This document shows, piece by piece, positions 37,978-46,299 of a stretch of 64,000 nt of DNA. Every line of letters starts with the position of its first letter. Positions within the stretch are counted from its first letter, which is position 1. The stretch covers positions 1,860,001 through 1,924,000 of the forward strand of contig NZ_CP162511.1 of the NCBI RefSeq assembly GCF_040939305.1, written 5' to 3'. This DNA is from Herbiconiux sp. A18JL235 (lineage in GTDB: Bacteria; Actinomycetota; Actinomycetes; Actinomycetales; Microbacteriaceae). The notes under the pieces are model-generated. The model was not told the DNA's origin, did no database searches, and was given only the letters and a program-made list of their open reading frames with translations. The position numbers were made by a program, and so were the translations under genes.

Positions 37978-38391
37978 ATGACCAACGACACCCTCGCACC
38001 GCCTGCGCCCCGAACCCGTGCCCGCGGCGTGGGGCGGGTGCTCATCGTCGTCTACGCCATCCTCGCCCTCGGCGCGACCGGGCGCTCGGTGGTGGAGATC
38101 ATCGGCAAGTTCGATCAGGCACCCTTCGCGTACACGCTCTCGGCGGTCGCCGCCGTCGTCTACATCGTCGCCACGATCGCGCTCATGGTCCCCGGCCCGG
38201 TCTGGTATCGCGTGGCCTGGGTCACCATCACCTTCGAGCTCGCCGGCGTGCTCACTGTCGGCACGCTCAGCCTCTTCCTGCCGGAGCTGTTCGCCAAGGC
38301 CTCGGTATGGTCGTGGTACGGCATGGGCTATCTGTTCATCCCGCTCGTGCTCCCCGTGCTCGGCATGCTCTGGCTGCGGCGCACCCGATGA
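37978..38391 (+). CDS. Membrane protein upstream of ribF, hypothetical
   Basis: The 137-residue protein has a Pro/Arg-rich cytoplasmic start and four hydrophobic helices. It ends LWLRRTR, and its TGA overlaps the ribF ATG (ATGA), so it is translationally coupled to ribF. No family is recognised with confidence. One speculation is a small membrane protein linked to flavin supply, but the sequence shows no riboflavin-transport signature. Confidence 0.75.
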   Translation: MTNDTLAPPAPRTRARGVGRVLIVVYAILALGATGRSVVEIIGKFDQAPFAYTLSAVAAVVYIVATIALMVPGPVWYRVAWVTITFELAGVLTVGTLSLFLPELFAKASVWSWYGMGYLFIPLVLPVLGMLWLRRTR

Positions 38392-39326
38392 AGACGTACT
38401 TCGACCTCTCGTCCGTCCCCGCCCCGCTCGGCCCCTCCGCGGTCACCATCGGCAAGTTCGACGGCGTGCACATCGGCCACCAGGCCGTCATCGGCGAGCT
38501 CATCGACGTGGCCAGGGCGCGCGGGCTGGAGTCGGTGGTCATCACCTTCGACCGGCATCCGCTCGCCCAGCTCGACCCGAAGGCCCGGCCCGACGTGCTG
38601 GTGAGCAACCAGCAGCGGCTCGAGCTGCTCGAGGCCACGGGCATCGACACCACCCTCTTCCTCGGCTTCGACGCCGCGTTCGCCTCGATGAGCCCGCGCG
38701 AGTTCGTCGAGCGGGTGCTGGTCGAGGTGTGCGGCGCGTCGGTGGTCATGGTGGGCGACGACTTCCGCTTCGGCGTCGACGGCAGCGGGAACGTCGGCAC
38801 GCTCCGCGAATTGGGGGAGGAGTTCGGCTTCGACGTCGACCTCATTCCCGAGGTGAAGCCAGGCGACGCCCGCAAGGTGTCGTCGAGCTGGATCAGGCAG
38901 CTGCTCGCCGAGGGCGACGTCGCCCGTGCCGGCGAGTTCCTCGGCCGGGCGCCCGCGGTGCGCGGCGAGGTGGTGCACGGGGCCAAGCGCGGGCGCGAGC
39001 TGGGCTTCCCCACGGCGAACCTCTCGCCGGAGTCGGAGGGCATGATCCCCGCCGACGGCGTCTACGCCGGCTGGCTCACCGACGGCGACCGGCGCTACCC
39101 GGCAGCCGTGTCGGTGGGCAGCAACCCCACCTTCGACGGGGTGCCGCCGAAGCAGGTCGAGGCGTTCGTGCTCGACGAAGACCTCGACCTGTACGGGCAC
39201 GTGGTCGAGGTGGCGTTCGTGGCGCGCATCAGGGGCATGGTGAAGTACACCGGCATCGACCCGCTGATCGATCAGATGAACCGCGATGTCGAGGGCGTGC
39301 GCGCCATCCTCCGTGCCGCAGACTGA
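38388..39326 (+). CDS. ribF: Bifunctional riboflavin kinase / FAD synthetase
   Basis: The 312-residue enzyme phosphorylates riboflavin to FMN and adenylates FMN to FAD. The N-terminal nucleotidyltransferase domain has TIGKFDGVHIGHQAVI (about 19-34) and the VVMVGDDFRFG segment; the C-terminal kinase domain has GRELGFPTANL (about 205) and GVYAGWL. Length is normal. Start and stop both overlap neighbouring genes. Confidence 0.95.
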   Translation: MKTYFDLSSVPAPLGPSAVTIGKFDGVHIGHQAVIGELIDVARARGLESVVITFDRHPLAQLDPKARPDVLVSNQQRLELLEATGIDTTLFLGFDAAFASMSPREFVERVLVEVCGASVVMVGDDFRFGVDGSGNVGTLRELGEEFGFDVDLIPEVKPGDARKVSSSWIRQLLAEGDVARAGEFLGRAPAVRGEVVHGAKRGRELGFPTANLSPESEGMIPADGVYAGWLTDGDRRYPAAVSVGSNPTFDGVPPKQVEAFVLDEDLDLYGHVVEVAFVARIRGMVKYTGIDPLIDQMNRDVEGVRAILRAAD

Positions 39327-40623
39327 GCGCCCGGGGCCACTCCGCCCGTCGCCGCTCTGGCGCGGCAGGGTGCTCGCCCTGTTCACCATCGTGTTCGTGG
39401 CGCTGAACCTCCGCACCGCCGTCGGGGCGCTCTCGCCCATCTTCGACCAGATCGACGACGACATCGCGCTCGGCAGCATCGGCATCGGGTTCCTCGGCCT
39501 GCTCCCGCCCGTCTGCTTCGGAGTCGTGGGCCTCGTCGCCCCCTTCCTGCAGCGCCGCTTCGGGCTTCAGCCCACCGTCATCGGCGCGATGGTGGTGCTC
39601 CTCGCCGGCCACCTGGTGCGGGCGAGCTCGGGCGACTACCTCGTGCTCGTGGTGGGGAGCACCCTCGCCTTCGCCGGCATGGGGGTGGCGAACATCCTGC
39701 TCCCGCCCCTCGTGCGCCGCTACTTCCCCGACCGCATCGGACTCCTCACCTCGGTCTACGCCACCGTCATGGCCATCGGCGCGACGGTGCCGCCGCTCGT
39801 CGCCGTGCCGGTCGCCGAGTCGGCGGGCTGGCGCACCTCGGTAGCGCTCTGGGCGGTGTTCGCCGCGCTGGCGCTCGCGCCGCTGGTGACGCTGACCGTG
39901 AGCGAACGGATGCACGCATCCGCCGACCGGACGCGTGCCGCCGCCGAGGCAGCGCAGGGCACCCGCCCCGCCGCCGCGCCGGGCGCCGCCCCCGCCGCGG
40001 GCGCCCCCGCGGCGGGCGCGCCTGCGGTCACCTTCGGCAGGATGGTGCGGTCGCCCATCGCCTGGTCGCTCATGCTCACCTTCGCGATCACCTCCATGAA
40101 CGCCTACGCGATGTTCGCCTGGCTGCCGGAGATCCTCACCCAGGTGGCGGGTGTCGACCAGGCCACGGCGGGTCTCCTGCTCTCGCTGTTCTCGGTGATG
40201 GGGCTGCCCGCCTCGCTGTTCGTCCCCGTGCTCGCGACACGGCTCGGCTCGGTGGGGTCGCTGCTGACCGCCGGTGTGCTGTTCTACCTGGCGGGCTACG
40301 GAGGCCTGCTGCTCCTGCCTGGAGGGCCGCTCTGGCTCTGGGTGGCGTTCATCGGGCTCGGCCCGCTGCTGTTCCCGCTCTGCCTCGTGCTCATCAACCT
40401 GCGCACGCGCACGCCGCAGGGAACCGTCGCGCTGAGCTCCTTCGTGCAGAGCTTCGGCTACGTGCTGGGTGCGCTCGGCCCCCTGCTGCTCGCCGTGCTG
40501 CACGACCTCACGGGCGGCTGGACAGCCGCTCTCCTGGTGCTGATCGGCAGCGCCCTCGCCCTGTGGATCGCCGGTGCAGTGGTCGCGAAACCGCGGATGC
40601 TCGAAGACCAGTGGCACAATTGA
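39313..40623 (+). CDS. CynX/NimT-type MFS transporter
   Basis: The 436-residue protein has 12 predicted TM helices with an Ala/Pro/Gly-rich central loop (about 205-240). The first helix region VALNLRTAVGALSPIFDQI is characteristic of the cyanate/nitroimidazole (CynX/NimT) branch of the MFS. The substrate cannot be told. GTG at 39313 lies inside the end of ribF (14-bp overlap); an ATG at 39286 is an alternative. Neither has a good Shine-Dalgarno. Confidence 0.85.
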   Translation: MPQTERPGPLRPSPLWRGRVLALFTIVFVALNLRTAVGALSPIFDQIDDDIALGSIGIGFLGLLPPVCFGVVGLVAPFLQRRFGLQPTVIGAMVVLLAGHLVRASSGDYLVLVVGSTLAFAGMGVANILLPPLVRRYFPDRIGLLTSVYATVMAIGATVPPLVAVPVAESAGWRTSVALWAVFAALALAPLVTLTVSERMHASADRTRAAAEAAQGTRPAAAPGAAPAAGAPAAGAPAVTFGRMVRSPIAWSLMLTFAITSMNAYAMFAWLPEILTQVAGVDQATAGLLLSLFSVMGLPASLFVPVLATRLGSVGSLLTAGVLFYLAGYGGLLLLPGGPLWLWVAFIGLGPLLFPLCLVLINLRTRTPQGTVALSSFVQSFGYVLGALGPLLLAVLHDLTGGWTAALLVLIGSALALWIAGAVVAKPRMLEDQWHN

Positions 40624-40689
40624 CGGGTGCGCCGTGAGGCGCCCCTGCGGCCGAGGTGCCGCGAGCGACGAGACAGACACGGAGGCGTC

Positions 40690-41697
40690 GTGACCATCGA
40701 CAGAGCGGTCAACCCCGCACAACGCGCGCTCGAGGTGCTCGGTGACGATCTCACCGAGTCCACCCTCAAGCGCTACCTGGAGGGCATCCCCGGCGTCGAC
40801 GCCGTGGGCCTCGAACAGCGGGCGGCCGGCCTCGGCACCCGCTCCATCAAGACCACGTCGAAGGCGTGGGCGCTCGACCGCATCATCGAGCTCATCGACC
40901 TCACCACGCTCGAGGGCGCCGACACGCCCGGCAAGGTGCGGTCGCTCGTGGCGAAGGCCCTGGTTCCGGATGCGTCAGACCCGAGCACCCCGCGGGTGGC
41001 GGCTGTCTGCGTGTACGGCGACATGGTGCCCTACGCCGTCGAGGCGCTCGGCTCGGCTCACGCCGGGGGCGGAGACGAGGGCATCAACGTCGCCGCCGTG
41101 GCCACCGCGTTCCCCTCCGGTCGGGCCTCGCTCGCGGTGAAACTCGCCGACACGGCCGACGCTGTGGCGGCGGGAGCCGACGAGATCGACATGGTCATCG
41201 ACCGCGGGGCCTTCCTCGCGGGGCGCTACGGCGAGGTCTTCGACCAGATCGTGGCCGTGAAGGAGGCCTGTCAGCGGGCCGACGGCTCGTTCGCCCACCT
41301 CAAGGTCATCCTCGAGACCGGCGAACTGAACACCTACGACAACGTGCGCCGGGCATCCTGGCTCTCCATCCTCGCGGGCGGCGACTTCATCAAGACCTCC
41401 ACCGGAAAGGTGGCGCCCGCCGCCACCCTTCCGGTGACGCTGCTCATGCTGGAGGTCGTGCGCGATTGGCACCGCCTCACCGGCGAGCAGATCGGTGTGA
41501 AGCCGGCCGGCGGCATCCGCTCGTCGAAAGACGCCATCAAGTACCTCGTCACCGTCGCCGAGACTGTGGGGGAGGAGTGGCTCGTGCCGCACCTGTTCCG
41601 GTTCGGGGCCTCCAGCCTCTTGAACGACGTGCTGCTGCAGCGGCAGAAGCTGCGCACCGGGCACTACTCCGGCGCCGACTACGTGACGATCGACTAG
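40690..41697 (+). CDS. deoC: Deoxyribose-phosphate aldolase
   Basis: The 335-residue class I aldolase splits 2-deoxyribose-5-phosphate into glyceraldehyde-3-phosphate and acetaldehyde. The Schiff-base Lys is in GDFIKTSTGKVAP, and the second Lys and phosphate loop are in GVKPAGGIRSS. It is longer than the roughly 220-residue short form, with an N-terminal extension usual in this group. GTG at 40690 has GGAGG upstream. Aldehyde dehydrogenases follow, which could oxidise the acetaldehyde product. Confidence 0.94.
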   Translation: MTIDRAVNPAQRALEVLGDDLTESTLKRYLEGIPGVDAVGLEQRAAGLGTRSIKTTSKAWALDRIIELIDLTTLEGADTPGKVRSLVAKALVPDASDPSTPRVAAVCVYGDMVPYAVEALGSAHAGGGDEGINVAAVATAFPSGRASLAVKLADTADAVAAGADEIDMVIDRGAFLAGRYGEVFDQIVAVKEACQRADGSFAHLKVILETGELNTYDNVRRASWLSILAGGDFIKTSTGKVAPAATLPVTLLMLEVVRDWHRLTGEQIGVKPAGGIRSSKDAIKYLVTVAETVGEEWLVPHLFRFGASSLLNDVLLQRQKLRTGHYSGADYVTID

Positions 41698-41707
41698 GAG
41701 CACGCAG

Positions 41708-43174
41708 ATGTCATTCCTCGAATACGCACCCGCCCCCGAGTCGACGAAGATCCTCGACCTGAAGCCCGAGTACGGGCACTTCATCGGCGGAGAGTTCATC
41801 GCCGGGTCGGGCGAGACCTTCGCCACCATCTCGCCGGCCACCGAGAAGGTGATCGCCCGGGTCGCCGCGGGCGACTCAGGCGACGTCGACCGCGCGGTCG
41901 CTGCCGCACGCAGGGCCTACGACAAGACCTGGTCGAAGCTCTCGGGCCGCGACCGCGGCAAGTACCTCTTCCGCATCGCGCGGCTCGTGCAGGAGCGTGC
42001 CCGCGAGCTCGCCGTTGCCGAGTCGCTCGACAACGGCAAGCCCATCAAAGAGAGCCGCGACGTCGACGTTCCGCTCGTCGCCGCCTGGTTCTTCTACTAC
42101 GCCGGCTGGGCCGACAAGCTCGATCATGCCGGCCTCGGGCCGAACCCTCGCGCGCTCGGAGTAGCGGCCCAGGTCATCCCTTGGAACTTCCCTCTGCTCA
42201 TGCTCGCCTGGAAGATCGCGCCCGCCCTCGCCGCCGGTAACACGGTGGTGCTGAAGCCCGCCGAGACGACCCCGCTCACGGCGCTGCTGTTCGCTGAGAT
42301 CCTGCAGCAGGCCGACCTCCCCGCTGGGGTCGTGAACATCGTCACGGGCGCGGGGGAGACGGGCCGTGCGCTCGTCAACCACCCCGACGTGAACAAGGTC
42401 GCCTTCACCGGGTCGACGGCCGTGGGCCGTGAGATCGCCCGCTCCACCGCGGGCACCGGCAAGAAGCTCACCCTCGAGCTCGGCGGCAAGGCGGCGAACA
42501 TCGTCTTCGACGACGCGCCCATCGACCAGGCGGTCGAGGGCATCGTGAACGGCATCTTCTTCAACCAGGGGCACGTCTGCTGCGCCGGGTCGCGTCTGCT
42601 CGTGCAGGAGTCGATCCAGGACGACGTCGTGGAACGCCTGAAGGCCCGCCTCTCGACGCTGCGCGTCGGCGACCCGCTCGACAAGAACACCGACGTGGGG
42701 GCGATCAACAGCGCGGAGCAGCTGGCGCGCATCCGTGAGCTCTCCGAGATCGGCGAGGCCGAGGGCGCCGAGCGCTGGAGCCCGGCCTGCGAGCTGCCCG
42801 AGAACGGGTTCTGGTTCGCGCCCACCATCTTCACCAACGTCTCGACCTCGCACCGCATCGCGCGCGAGGAGATCTTCGGCCCGGTGCTGTCGGTGCTCAC
42901 CTTCCGCACCCCGGCCGAGGCCATCGCCAAGGCCAACAACACGCCCTACGGGCTCTCGGCCGGCATCTGGAGCGATAAGGGCTCGCGCATCCTCGCCGTC
43001 GCCGACAAGCTGCGCGCCGGGGTCGTCTGGGCCAACACCTTCAACCGCTTCGACCCGGCGTCGCCCTTCGGCGGCTACAAGGAGTCGGGCTACGGGCGCG
43101 AGGGTGGCCGCCACGGCCTCGCCGCGTACCTCAAGCCAGGGCTCGCCGCCGACCGCAAGGGAGGGCTCGCATGA
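41708..43174 (+). CDS. Aldehyde dehydrogenase
   Basis: The 488-residue NAD(P)-dependent enzyme has all active-site features: WNFPLLMLAWK with Asn, NTVVLKPAE, the Glu in LELGGKAANIVFDD (about 258), and the nucleophile in NQGHVCCAGSRL (about 293). A C-terminal KESGYGREGG region is present. It lies ten bases after deoC with AGGAG before the ATG, and its stop overlaps the next gene. A role in oxidising aldehydes from deoxyribose breakdown is inferred from context. Confidence 0.94.
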   Translation: MSFLEYAPAPESTKILDLKPEYGHFIGGEFIAGSGETFATISPATEKVIARVAAGDSGDVDRAVAAARRAYDKTWSKLSGRDRGKYLFRIARLVQERARELAVAESLDNGKPIKESRDVDVPLVAAWFFYYAGWADKLDHAGLGPNPRALGVAAQVIPWNFPLLMLAWKIAPALAAGNTVVLKPAETTPLTALLFAEILQQADLPAGVVNIVTGAGETGRALVNHPDVNKVAFTGSTAVGREIARSTAGTGKKLTLELGGKAANIVFDDAPIDQAVEGIVNGIFFNQGHVCCAGSRLLVQESIQDDVVERLKARLSTLRVGDPLDKNTDVGAINSAEQLARIRELSEIGEAEGAERWSPACELPENGFWFAPTIFTNVSTSHRIAREEIFGPVLSVLTFRTPAEAIAKANNTPYGLSAGIWSDKGSRILAVADKLRAGVVWANTFNRFDPASPFGGYKESGYGREGGRHGLAAYLKPGLAADRKGGLA

Positions 43175-44034
43175 GCGCGCACATCAGCATTCCGAAGACC
43201 TACAAGCTATTCGTGAACGGCGCGTTCCCGCGCAGCGAGTCGGGTCGGGTGTACGAGGTCGTGTCGGCCAAGGGTGCGTTCCTCGCCAACGCGGCGAAGG
43301 CCTCGCGGAAGGATGCGCGCGACGCCGTCGTTGCCGCCCGCGCCGCCGTCTCCGGCTGGGCCGGTGCCACGGCCTACAACCGTGGGCAGGTGCTGTACCG
43401 GGTGGCAGAGGTGCTCGAGGGCCGTCGCGCCCAGTTCGAGGACGAGATCGTGAAGCAGGAGGGCGTGTCGGGCGGTGCCGCCCGCGCCCAGGTCGACGAG
43501 GCCATCGACCGCTGGGTCTGGTACGCCGGTTGGGCCGACAAGTTCGCGCAGGTGGCGGGCAACGCCAACCCCGTCGCCGGGCCCTACTTCAACATCTCGG
43601 TGCCCGAGCCGACGGGTGTCGTCGCCATCGTCGCGCCGCAGGACTCGGCGCTCCTCGGGCTCGTCAGCGTGATAGCGCCGGCGCTGGTGCCGGGGAACGC
43701 CGTCGTCGTGGTGGCGAGCGAGAAGCATCCGCTCTCGGCCATCACCCTCGCCGAGGTGCTCGCCACCAGCGACTTCCCGAAGGGTGTCGTGAACGTGCTC
43801 ACCGGCTCGCCCGCCGAGATCGCCCCGTGGCTCGCCGCCCACGCCGACGTCAACGCGCTCGACCTCACGGGAGCCGCCGACCTCGACTGGGTCGACCTCG
43901 AGATCGCCGCCGCCGAGACACTCACGCGCGTGCTCCCGCCCGAGCAGGGCCCCGACGCCGCCGCCCCCACCTTCGGCCGCATCACCGCCTTCACCGAGAC
44001 CAAGACCGTCTGGCACACCAAGAGCCTCCTGTAG
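43171..44034 (+). CDS. Truncated aldehyde dehydrogenase homologue lacking the catalytic domain
   Basis: The 287-residue protein aligns with the N-terminal NAD-binding part of aldehyde dehydrogenases (YKLFVNGAFPRSESGR, an AIVAPQDSALLGLVSV segment, then a GVVNVLTG turn). It ends before the catalytic Glu and Cys motifs. The usual PWNFP is replaced by PQDSA and the LKPSE Lys region by VVASEKHP, so it cannot be an active dehydrogenase. A new C-terminal tail of about 40 residues follows. Its ATG overlaps the stop of the full-length enzyme, suggesting a partner or regulatory subunit. Confidence 0.85.
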   Translation: MSAHISIPKTYKLFVNGAFPRSESGRVYEVVSAKGAFLANAAKASRKDARDAVVAARAAVSGWAGATAYNRGQVLYRVAEVLEGRRAQFEDEIVKQEGVSGGAARAQVDEAIDRWVWYAGWADKFAQVAGNANPVAGPYFNISVPEPTGVVAIVAPQDSALLGLVSVIAPALVPGNAVVVVASEKHPLSAITLAEVLATSDFPKGVVNVLTGSPAEIAPWLAAHADVNALDLTGAADLDWVDLEIAAAETLTRVLPPEQGPDAAAPTFGRITAFTETKTVWHTKSLL

Positions 44035-44052
44035 AGCCCGGCCCTCCACCCG

Positions 44053-44110
44053 CGACAGAGCGCGAAGTGCCCCCTCGCCCCGCCTGAGGCGGCACTTCGT
44101 GCCCTCTCGT
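44053..44110. repeat. Dispersed hairpin repeat, copy B
   Basis: Stem 44057-44071 pairs with 44091-44105 with one mismatch and one G-U, and has an inner CCTC/GAGG extension. It starts 18 bases after the stop of the truncated dehydrogenase homologue and is related in sequence to copies A and C. Confidence 0.75.
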
Positions 44111-44148
44111 GGGTGCGGCCAGGGCGCGACCAGCTCGAGACGCGTCGG

Positions 44149-44205
44149 CGACGGGGCGCAAAGTGCCGCTTCCCGACGCGTGAGGCGGCACTACGCGCCC
44201 TCTCG
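44149..44205. repeat. Dispersed hairpin repeat, copy C
   Basis: Stem 44153-44167 pairs with 44187-44201 with two central mismatches. It is spaced about 40 bp from copy B and lies just beyond the stop of the minus-strand lipoprotein gene. B and C together separate two convergent genes. Confidence 0.7.
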
Positions 44206-44214
44206 GCGGGAGTG

Positions 44215-44634
44215 CTACTCGGGGGCGACGATCTCGAAGGGGCGGGCGGCGGTGGCGCAGCTGCCGGTGCCGGTGTCGTCGCAGGGGACGTAGGTCCAGT
44301 TGGCGACGTCGACGTAGGCCTGCCCGGGCGGGAGATCGGCGGGGAGGTCGATCGTGAGCTCGAACGAGCCGTCGAAGGGCTGCGTGGTGGTGCGGGTGAG
44401 CACGGGGTCGCCGCCGTCTCCGAGGGTGACGACGACCTCCCAGCCCCCGTCGGGTACCTCGACGCCGCACGGGTCTGGCGCCGAGATCGTGATCGAGGCA
44501 CCCGCCACCGCCGGGGAGGGCGCGACCTCGAGCCCGGGAAGACACGAGTCGCCGCCGCGGAGGAACGTGCATCCGCTGAGCCCCACGACCACGGCCAGCG
44601 TCATGACGACGCCCGCCCCGCGCATCCACCCCAT
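44215..44634 (-). CDS. Predicted lipoprotein, hypothetical
   Basis: The 139-residue protein has an N-terminal signal with the lipobox LSGC (Cys at about residue 22), so it is probably a diacylglyceryl-anchored surface protein. The mature part is short, beta-rich and carries several further Cys residues. No family is recognised. The ATG at 44634 follows TACCGT by six bases on the minus strand, suggesting a leaderless transcript. Confidence 0.75.
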   Translation of the reverse strand: MGWMRGAGVVMTLAVVVGLSGCTFLRGGDSCLPGLEVAPSPAVAGASITISAPDPCGVEVPDGGWEVVVTLGDGGDPVLTRTTTQPFDGSFELTIDLPADLPPGQAYVDVANWTYVPCDDTGTGSCATAARPFEIVAPE

Positions 44635-44640
44635 GCCGCC

Positions 44641-44646
44641 ACGGTA
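44641..44646 (-). promoter_or_regulatory. -10 hexamer (leaderless) for the lipoprotein gene
   Basis: On the minus strand TACCGT ends six bases before the ATG at 44634. Confidence 0.4.
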
Positions 44647-44655
44647 CCCGCCCCT

Positions 44656-44720
44656 GCACTTTCTTGCGGACGAAGTCCGACAGAAGTCGCGTTCGGACGG
44701 ACTTTGTCCGTAGCAAGTGC
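44656..44720. repeat. Imperfect inverted repeat in a divergent promoter region
   Basis: The arms 44656-44679 and 44698-44720 are mirror images apart from a few positions, starting GCACTT and ending AAGTGC. A further TCCGA/TCGGA pair lies inside. It is locally A/T-richer than its surroundings and sits between the divergent lipoprotein and DUF2867 genes. It could be an operator dyad or a relic palindromic element. Confidence 0.6.
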
Positions 44721-44768
44721 GGAGGGAGCCTGAGGCGGGGGGACGGTGCGGGAGGGGGCGAGGGGGGA

Positions 44769-44774
44769 TAGCGT
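44769..44774 (+). promoter_or_regulatory. -10 hexamer for the DUF2867 oxidoreductase
   Basis: TAGCGT ends seven bases before the GTG at 44782; the intervening GAGGGG could also act as Shine-Dalgarno. Confidence 0.4.
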
Positions 44775-44781
44775 CGAGGGG

Positions 44782-46299
44782 GTGAGTGACGTGCGCAAGG
44801 CCCTTGTCACCGGGGCCACGGGATACATCGGTGGCCGGCTGGTGCCGAGACTGCTCGACGCCGGCATCCAGGTGCGGGTGCTGGTGCGCAACCCCGACAA
44901 GCTGCGGGACGTGCCCTGGGCTGACCGGGTGGAGGTGGCCGAGGGCGACCTCGGCGACGTCGACTCACTGCGCGCCGCCACCGAGGGCATCGACGTGCTG
45001 TACTACCTCGTTCACTCGATGGGCGGCAAGGGCGACTTCGAGCAGATCGAGCGTGAGTCGGCACAGAACGTCGCCGACGCCGCGGCGGCCTCGGGCGTGA
45101 AGCGCATCGTCTACCTCGGCGGGCTGCACCCCGAGCAGGGCGAGCTCTCGCCGCACCTGCGGTCGCGGGTGGAGGTCGGGCGCATCCTCCTCGATTCCGG
45201 CGTGCCGACCGCGGCGCTGCAGGCGGGTGTGGTGATCGGATCCGGCTCGACCTCGTTCGAGATGATCAGGCACCTCACCGAGGTGCTGCCCTACATGCCC
45301 GCGCCCAAGTGGGTGCGCAACCACATCCAGCCCATCGCCGTGCGCGACGTGCTGCACTACCTCATCGGCTCCGCCGATCTGCCCGAGAGCGTCAACCGCA
45401 CCTTCGACATCGGCGGCCCCGACGTGCTGCGCTACGGCCAGATGATGAACGGCTACGCCCTCGAGGCGGGCCTCAAGCAGCGCCCCATCGCCGCGCTGCC
45501 CGTGCTCACGCCCTGGCTGGCGTCGCAGTGGGTGAACCTCGTCACCCCCATTCCGCGTGCCCTCGCCATGCCCATCATCGCCTCGCTGCAGTTCGACTGT
45601 GTCACCCACGAGCACGACATCCGCGACTTCGTGCCCGACCCCGAGGGCGGCCTCACCCCTTATCGGCGCGCGGTGCGCCTCGCCCTCGGCAAGATGAAGG
45701 CGGGCGAGGTCGAGACCAGCTGGCAGGACGGCTTCGTCGAAGGCGCCGCCAGCGACCCGTTGCCGAGCGACCCCGACTGGGCCGGGCACACCGTGTACCT
45801 CGACATCAAGAAGCGCGAGACGGATGCTTCTGCCGAGGCCCTCTGGACGGTGATCGAGGGCATCGGCGGCCAGAACGGCTGGTACTCCTTCCCGCTCGCC
45901 TGGGCGGTGCGCGGGTGGATGGACAAGCTCGTCGGCGGCGTCGGCCTCCGCCGCGGCCGCCGCAGCGCCACCCGCCTCAACACCGGCGACGCCCTCGACT
46001 TCTGGCGGGTCGAGCAGATCGACCGCGGCTCGTTCCTGCGGCTGCGCGCCGAGATGCGGGTGCCGGGTCGGGCCTGGCTCGAGATGCGGGCGACACCCGC
46101 CGAGGGCGGCGGCTCGGTCTACGACCAGCGCGCCATCTTCTTCCCCCGCGGCCTCGGCGGGCGGCTCTACTGGTTCGCGATCCTGCCGTTCCACGGCGTG
46201 ATCTTCAACGGCATGGCCAACCGCATCACGGCCACCGCACTGGCCTCGACCGAGCCCGCCCCTAGACTTGACAGCGAAGAATCCGGGAGGACCTCATGA
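44782..46299 (+). CDS. SDR-type NAD(P)-binding protein with DUF2867 C-terminal domain
   Basis: The 505-residue protein has an N-terminal atypical SDR/NmrA Rossmann domain (VTGATGYIGGRLVPRL, about 9-24) and a C-terminal DUF2867 domain (about 340-490, including a WFAILPFHGVIFNGMA end). This fusion is common in actinobacteria and is annotated only as an oxidoreductase. The active-site YxxxK is not obvious, so it may act as a binding or regulatory protein. GTG at 44782 is chosen over an upstream codon because the Rossmann strand begins there. Confidence 0.85.
   Translation: MSDVRKALVTGATGYIGGRLVPRLLDAGIQVRVLVRNPDKLRDVPWADRVEVAEGDLGDVDSLRAATEGIDVLYYLVHSMGGKGDFEQIERESAQNVADAAAASGVKRIVYLGGLHPEQGELSPHLRSRVEVGRILLDSGVPTAALQAGVVIGSGSTSFEMIRHLTEVLPYMPAPKWVRNHIQPIAVRDVLHYLIGSADLPESVNRTFDIGGPDVLRYGQMMNGYALEAGLKQRPIAALPVLTPWLASQWVNLVTPIPRALAMPIIASLQFDCVTHEHDIRDFVPDPEGGLTPYRRAVRLALGKMKAGEVETSWQDGFVEGAASDPLPSDPDWAGHTVYLDIKKRETDASAEALWTVIEGIGGQNGWYSFPLAWAVRGWMDKLVGGVGLRRGRRSATRLNTGDALDFWRVEQIDRGSFLRLRAEMRVPGRAWLEMRATPAEGGGSVYDQRAIFFPRGLGGRLYWFAILPFHGVIFNGMANRITATALASTEPAPRLDSEESGRTS
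46263..46268 (+). promoter_or_regulatory. Candidate internal -10 hexamer for the GDSL hydrolase
   Basis: TAGACT lies inside the end of the DUF2867 gene, 27 bp before the next ATG, and is followed by a GGGAGGA Shine-Dalgarno. Confidence 0.35.
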
